A stretch of 17,344 nt of DNA, from contig JAHFGU010000019.1 in NCBI GenBank assembly GCA_023247285.1, positions 1 to 17,344 on the forward strand, in the 5' to 3' direction. This document shows positions 12,001 to 15,000 of this stretch, piece by piece. Position numbers and translations under genes: made by a program. The DNA comes from Candidatus Omnitrophota bacterium. GTDB lineage: Bacteria; Omnitrophota; Koll11; Aquiviventales; Aquiviventaceae. A model generated the notes under the pieces. It searched no databases, was not told the origin of the DNA, and worked only from the letters and a program-made list of their open reading frames with translations. The number at the start of each line of letters is the position of its first letter. Position 1 is the first letter of the stretch.

Positions 12001-15000
12001 GCCCGTTGATACTGTTGCTGGAAGAGCTTGCTGAAGTTGGCAGGGTACATGCCAATGCGTCGGGCCATCGCGGCCTCGGACAGGTATCCGGCTTCCGTCA
12101 ATCCGTGCAGCAGCGCGCACACCGCGTCCTGCACGACCCGATGCGCCTCCCGTGTCGGCGCATAGCGATGGGCGACCGTGATCGCCTTGGCGACGCCACT
12201 CAACTGATCCGCTGGCAAGCGTCGCTGGCCTCGAAGCCACTCGGTCAATTGCTGGGGGCTTAGCGAGGCTTCCCGGCTCAGCTCCGCTTCGGTCCAGCCG
12301 TTCCGATCAATCGCGAGTTCTGCGAGCAGCCGAAGCCGTTCTTCCCGCGGTAGAGCGGTCATCATGCGCTCGAGCAGCTCGGCAAGCCTCTGTACGGACA
12401 TGTCCGTCACGTTGGTGCGGAGCACGCTTGGCAGGCTCCGCGTGACATAGCGAAACGCCTGAGAGCCGCGCTGTTGCTGTTGCTCGACCTCACGAGCGAG
12501 AGCCCGAAGCCGTTGGTGCAAGTCTAAAACCGATTGGTTGGCTATAACCGGGAAGAGCGCACCGGACAAGAGGCGCACCTCGTCTCGACTCATGCGCCCG
12601 CCGCTGCGCGATTCGCCTCCCTCCGCCAGCGCCCCCGGTACAGAAGCCCTCATGGGTTGGCTCACGCGCAGCTTGCGGAGGGGCAAACCGTCCCTAATCT
12701 GTTTCAACACGTCTGGCTTCAACGGCTCGTAATACGGTCGCCGGCCGGCCTCTGCCCGCCGAGCAACGCCCAGTTCGACCAATTGTTCGAGTACCCGACG
12801 CGCATGACGAACTGACGGCCCGGCAATATAGCTGACAACCTCGACATACAGCCTTGGAGTTTCCGGCTCCAGCAGCAGCCCCGCAATCCGCTGGACCGTG
12901 GTGCCGGTCATGCCGTGCACTTTTTCGCGCAAACGAAGCGCCTGGGGAGTCGTCTTCCACCGCTCTGAAAATGCCATGCCCGCCGGCGCCATCAAGAGCG
13001 CGATGCCGGTCAAGATGACGAATACGGCCACAGCCGTATGCGGGTGGCTGCCGTTGCTGATGAACGCGGCGCGCGCCAGCGCCACGAGCCCGTGCCACAT
13101 GGTGCTGAAGACCGGCGTATCGAGCGGCAACCCATTGGCGGCCCACACGACGACCGCGGCGAGGCCTGCAAGACCTAGAAGCGCCAGCGGGACGCCCAGC
13201 GCATGCAGCGGATTCGCGCCGACCACTGAGTTGCGTAGCGTGCTTGGCGGCTTCAGCGCTTTCAAGTAATTGTCCCGCCCCGGCGCGCTGATCCCGAGCC
13301 GCCGCGCCTGCGCCGCTCCACTCTCGTTGGGACGCGGGGCCAGCTCTTCCCTGAGCACAGCGAGGAACCGCTCCTGGAGGCGGCCGCGCCGGGGTAGTCT
13401 GATTCGTGCAGTGTCCTGGTTCGCCAGCCTGTTCATGTAGTAGTAGATCAGCCAATGACTCACGCCCAACCGCCGCGCCTGCGCCGCTCCACTCTCGTTG
13501 GGACGCGGGGCCAGCTCTTCCCTGAGCACAGCGAGGAACCGCTCCTGGAGGCGGCCGCCGGTGGAGGCTGAGGCCGCATCGGACGCCGAGGCCCATTCGG
13601 AAAGGACAGCCGCCTCCAGCGCAGGACGATTGGCGATGGCGTAGGAATGGGGGGTCCGAGGCCGGGCGCCATCGAGCCCCGGCTTCGCCGGTGCCTGACG
13701 CAAATCACCGGTCGCCACGAGGGCACTCAGCGCACGCCGCGCCGTTGCCTCACTCAGCCCAAGGATGCGAGCCGCCGACTGGATCGGGATCTGCAGCCCA
13801 TCGAGCCGCAATGCAAGGCAGGCGATCTTAGCCTTGGCTGATACATGAAGCCGCCGAATGGTGGCGAGATCTTGCTGCCACGGCAGGTTGTGTGCCGCAA
13901 GGTAGGCCGGTCGAGGGGCCGTATGAAACCCCTGGATGAGCGCCTCTTCGATGACCGGCCTCCGGCGATGAGCGCGATGGGAAGCGGGAAAGCGGATGAG
14001 GAGGCGCTGGTGCGGAGCACGCCCTTCCAGCACCGCCGTTCCCCTGGCTGGCTCGATCGCGCGACGCAGCGCGGTCAGATCAAGGCCATCGGGCACATAG
14101 CTGATGCAGAGCACATCTTGGTACCGAGAAGCGACCTCGTCGCTTTCCCGGCTCTCCGTCGCGATCATGACACGATTCATGTGAGTGGTGATCGCGTGCT
14201 GCACCGCTTGCCGGAGGACCGGCGCAATAAGGCGCTCCCACGCCGTAAGATCCAGCCGTACGAGGAACGGACGGGCGGTCGGGAAAATCCTCAAGTGCAC
14301 CGTCACGTTCCTGAGGTCATGCGGCGTGGTGCGAGCCACTTCCGCCATCGCGTCGGCGACCGCCTCCCCGAACGCCGGTTCGATTTGAACCCAGCGCATC
14401 CGAATCCGGTTCATCAGGACTTGGAGATAAGCGGCTTCGCGGTCCTTCGCGTCGTTGCTGCTGCGCCCTGCGGACTCTGCCACCGCACCCGCAAGAATCC
14501 GGAGCGCCTCCTGGATGTCCTTGAAGCGCTCGGTAGCCGCGAACACCTCCTCCGGCCGCTGGGGGACCCGGTCGGGATGGTGTGCTAGCGCCAACTGGTC
14601 GTACTGTCGGATCATCGCCTCGAGCGTCGACGCCGGGGAAACGCCGAACTTCGCATGCAGCGCCTCGAGGCGGGCTTGGTGCTTGGGCGCTAGCCGGGGA
14701 ACCATGCTGAGGCTGCTGACGCCGTCGTCGCCCCGATAGGTCACGACAGCGTGCTTCAATTGGAGGGTGTCCTCCCCGAGCACGGTGATACCCGAAAACA
14801 CCGGCAGCGGGCGCCGATGGACGACAGCCGCCGGCATGACACGGCTGGATAGTTCAACCGTCACCACCTCCTCGCCGGTTTTCGGATCCCAGCCGCAGAA
14901 TGTGACGATGCCTTGCCCGTCTGGCCCCCACACCGTCTGTTCGGGCTTGAATCGGGGTCTAACGAGCTCATGGGCTGCGTTGAAAAGTTCTACCTGACGA

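Noticed and set aside
12694..13596. Minus-strand open frame of 300 codons in another register
   Set aside because: Its Gly/Ala/Arg-rich low-complexity sequence is a frame shadow. The giant frame here encodes recognisable HTH and membrane modules.
13845..14588. Plus-strand open frame of 247 codons
   Set aside because: It covers the J domain and kinase-like region in antisense. The HPD motif and helices are on the minus strand.
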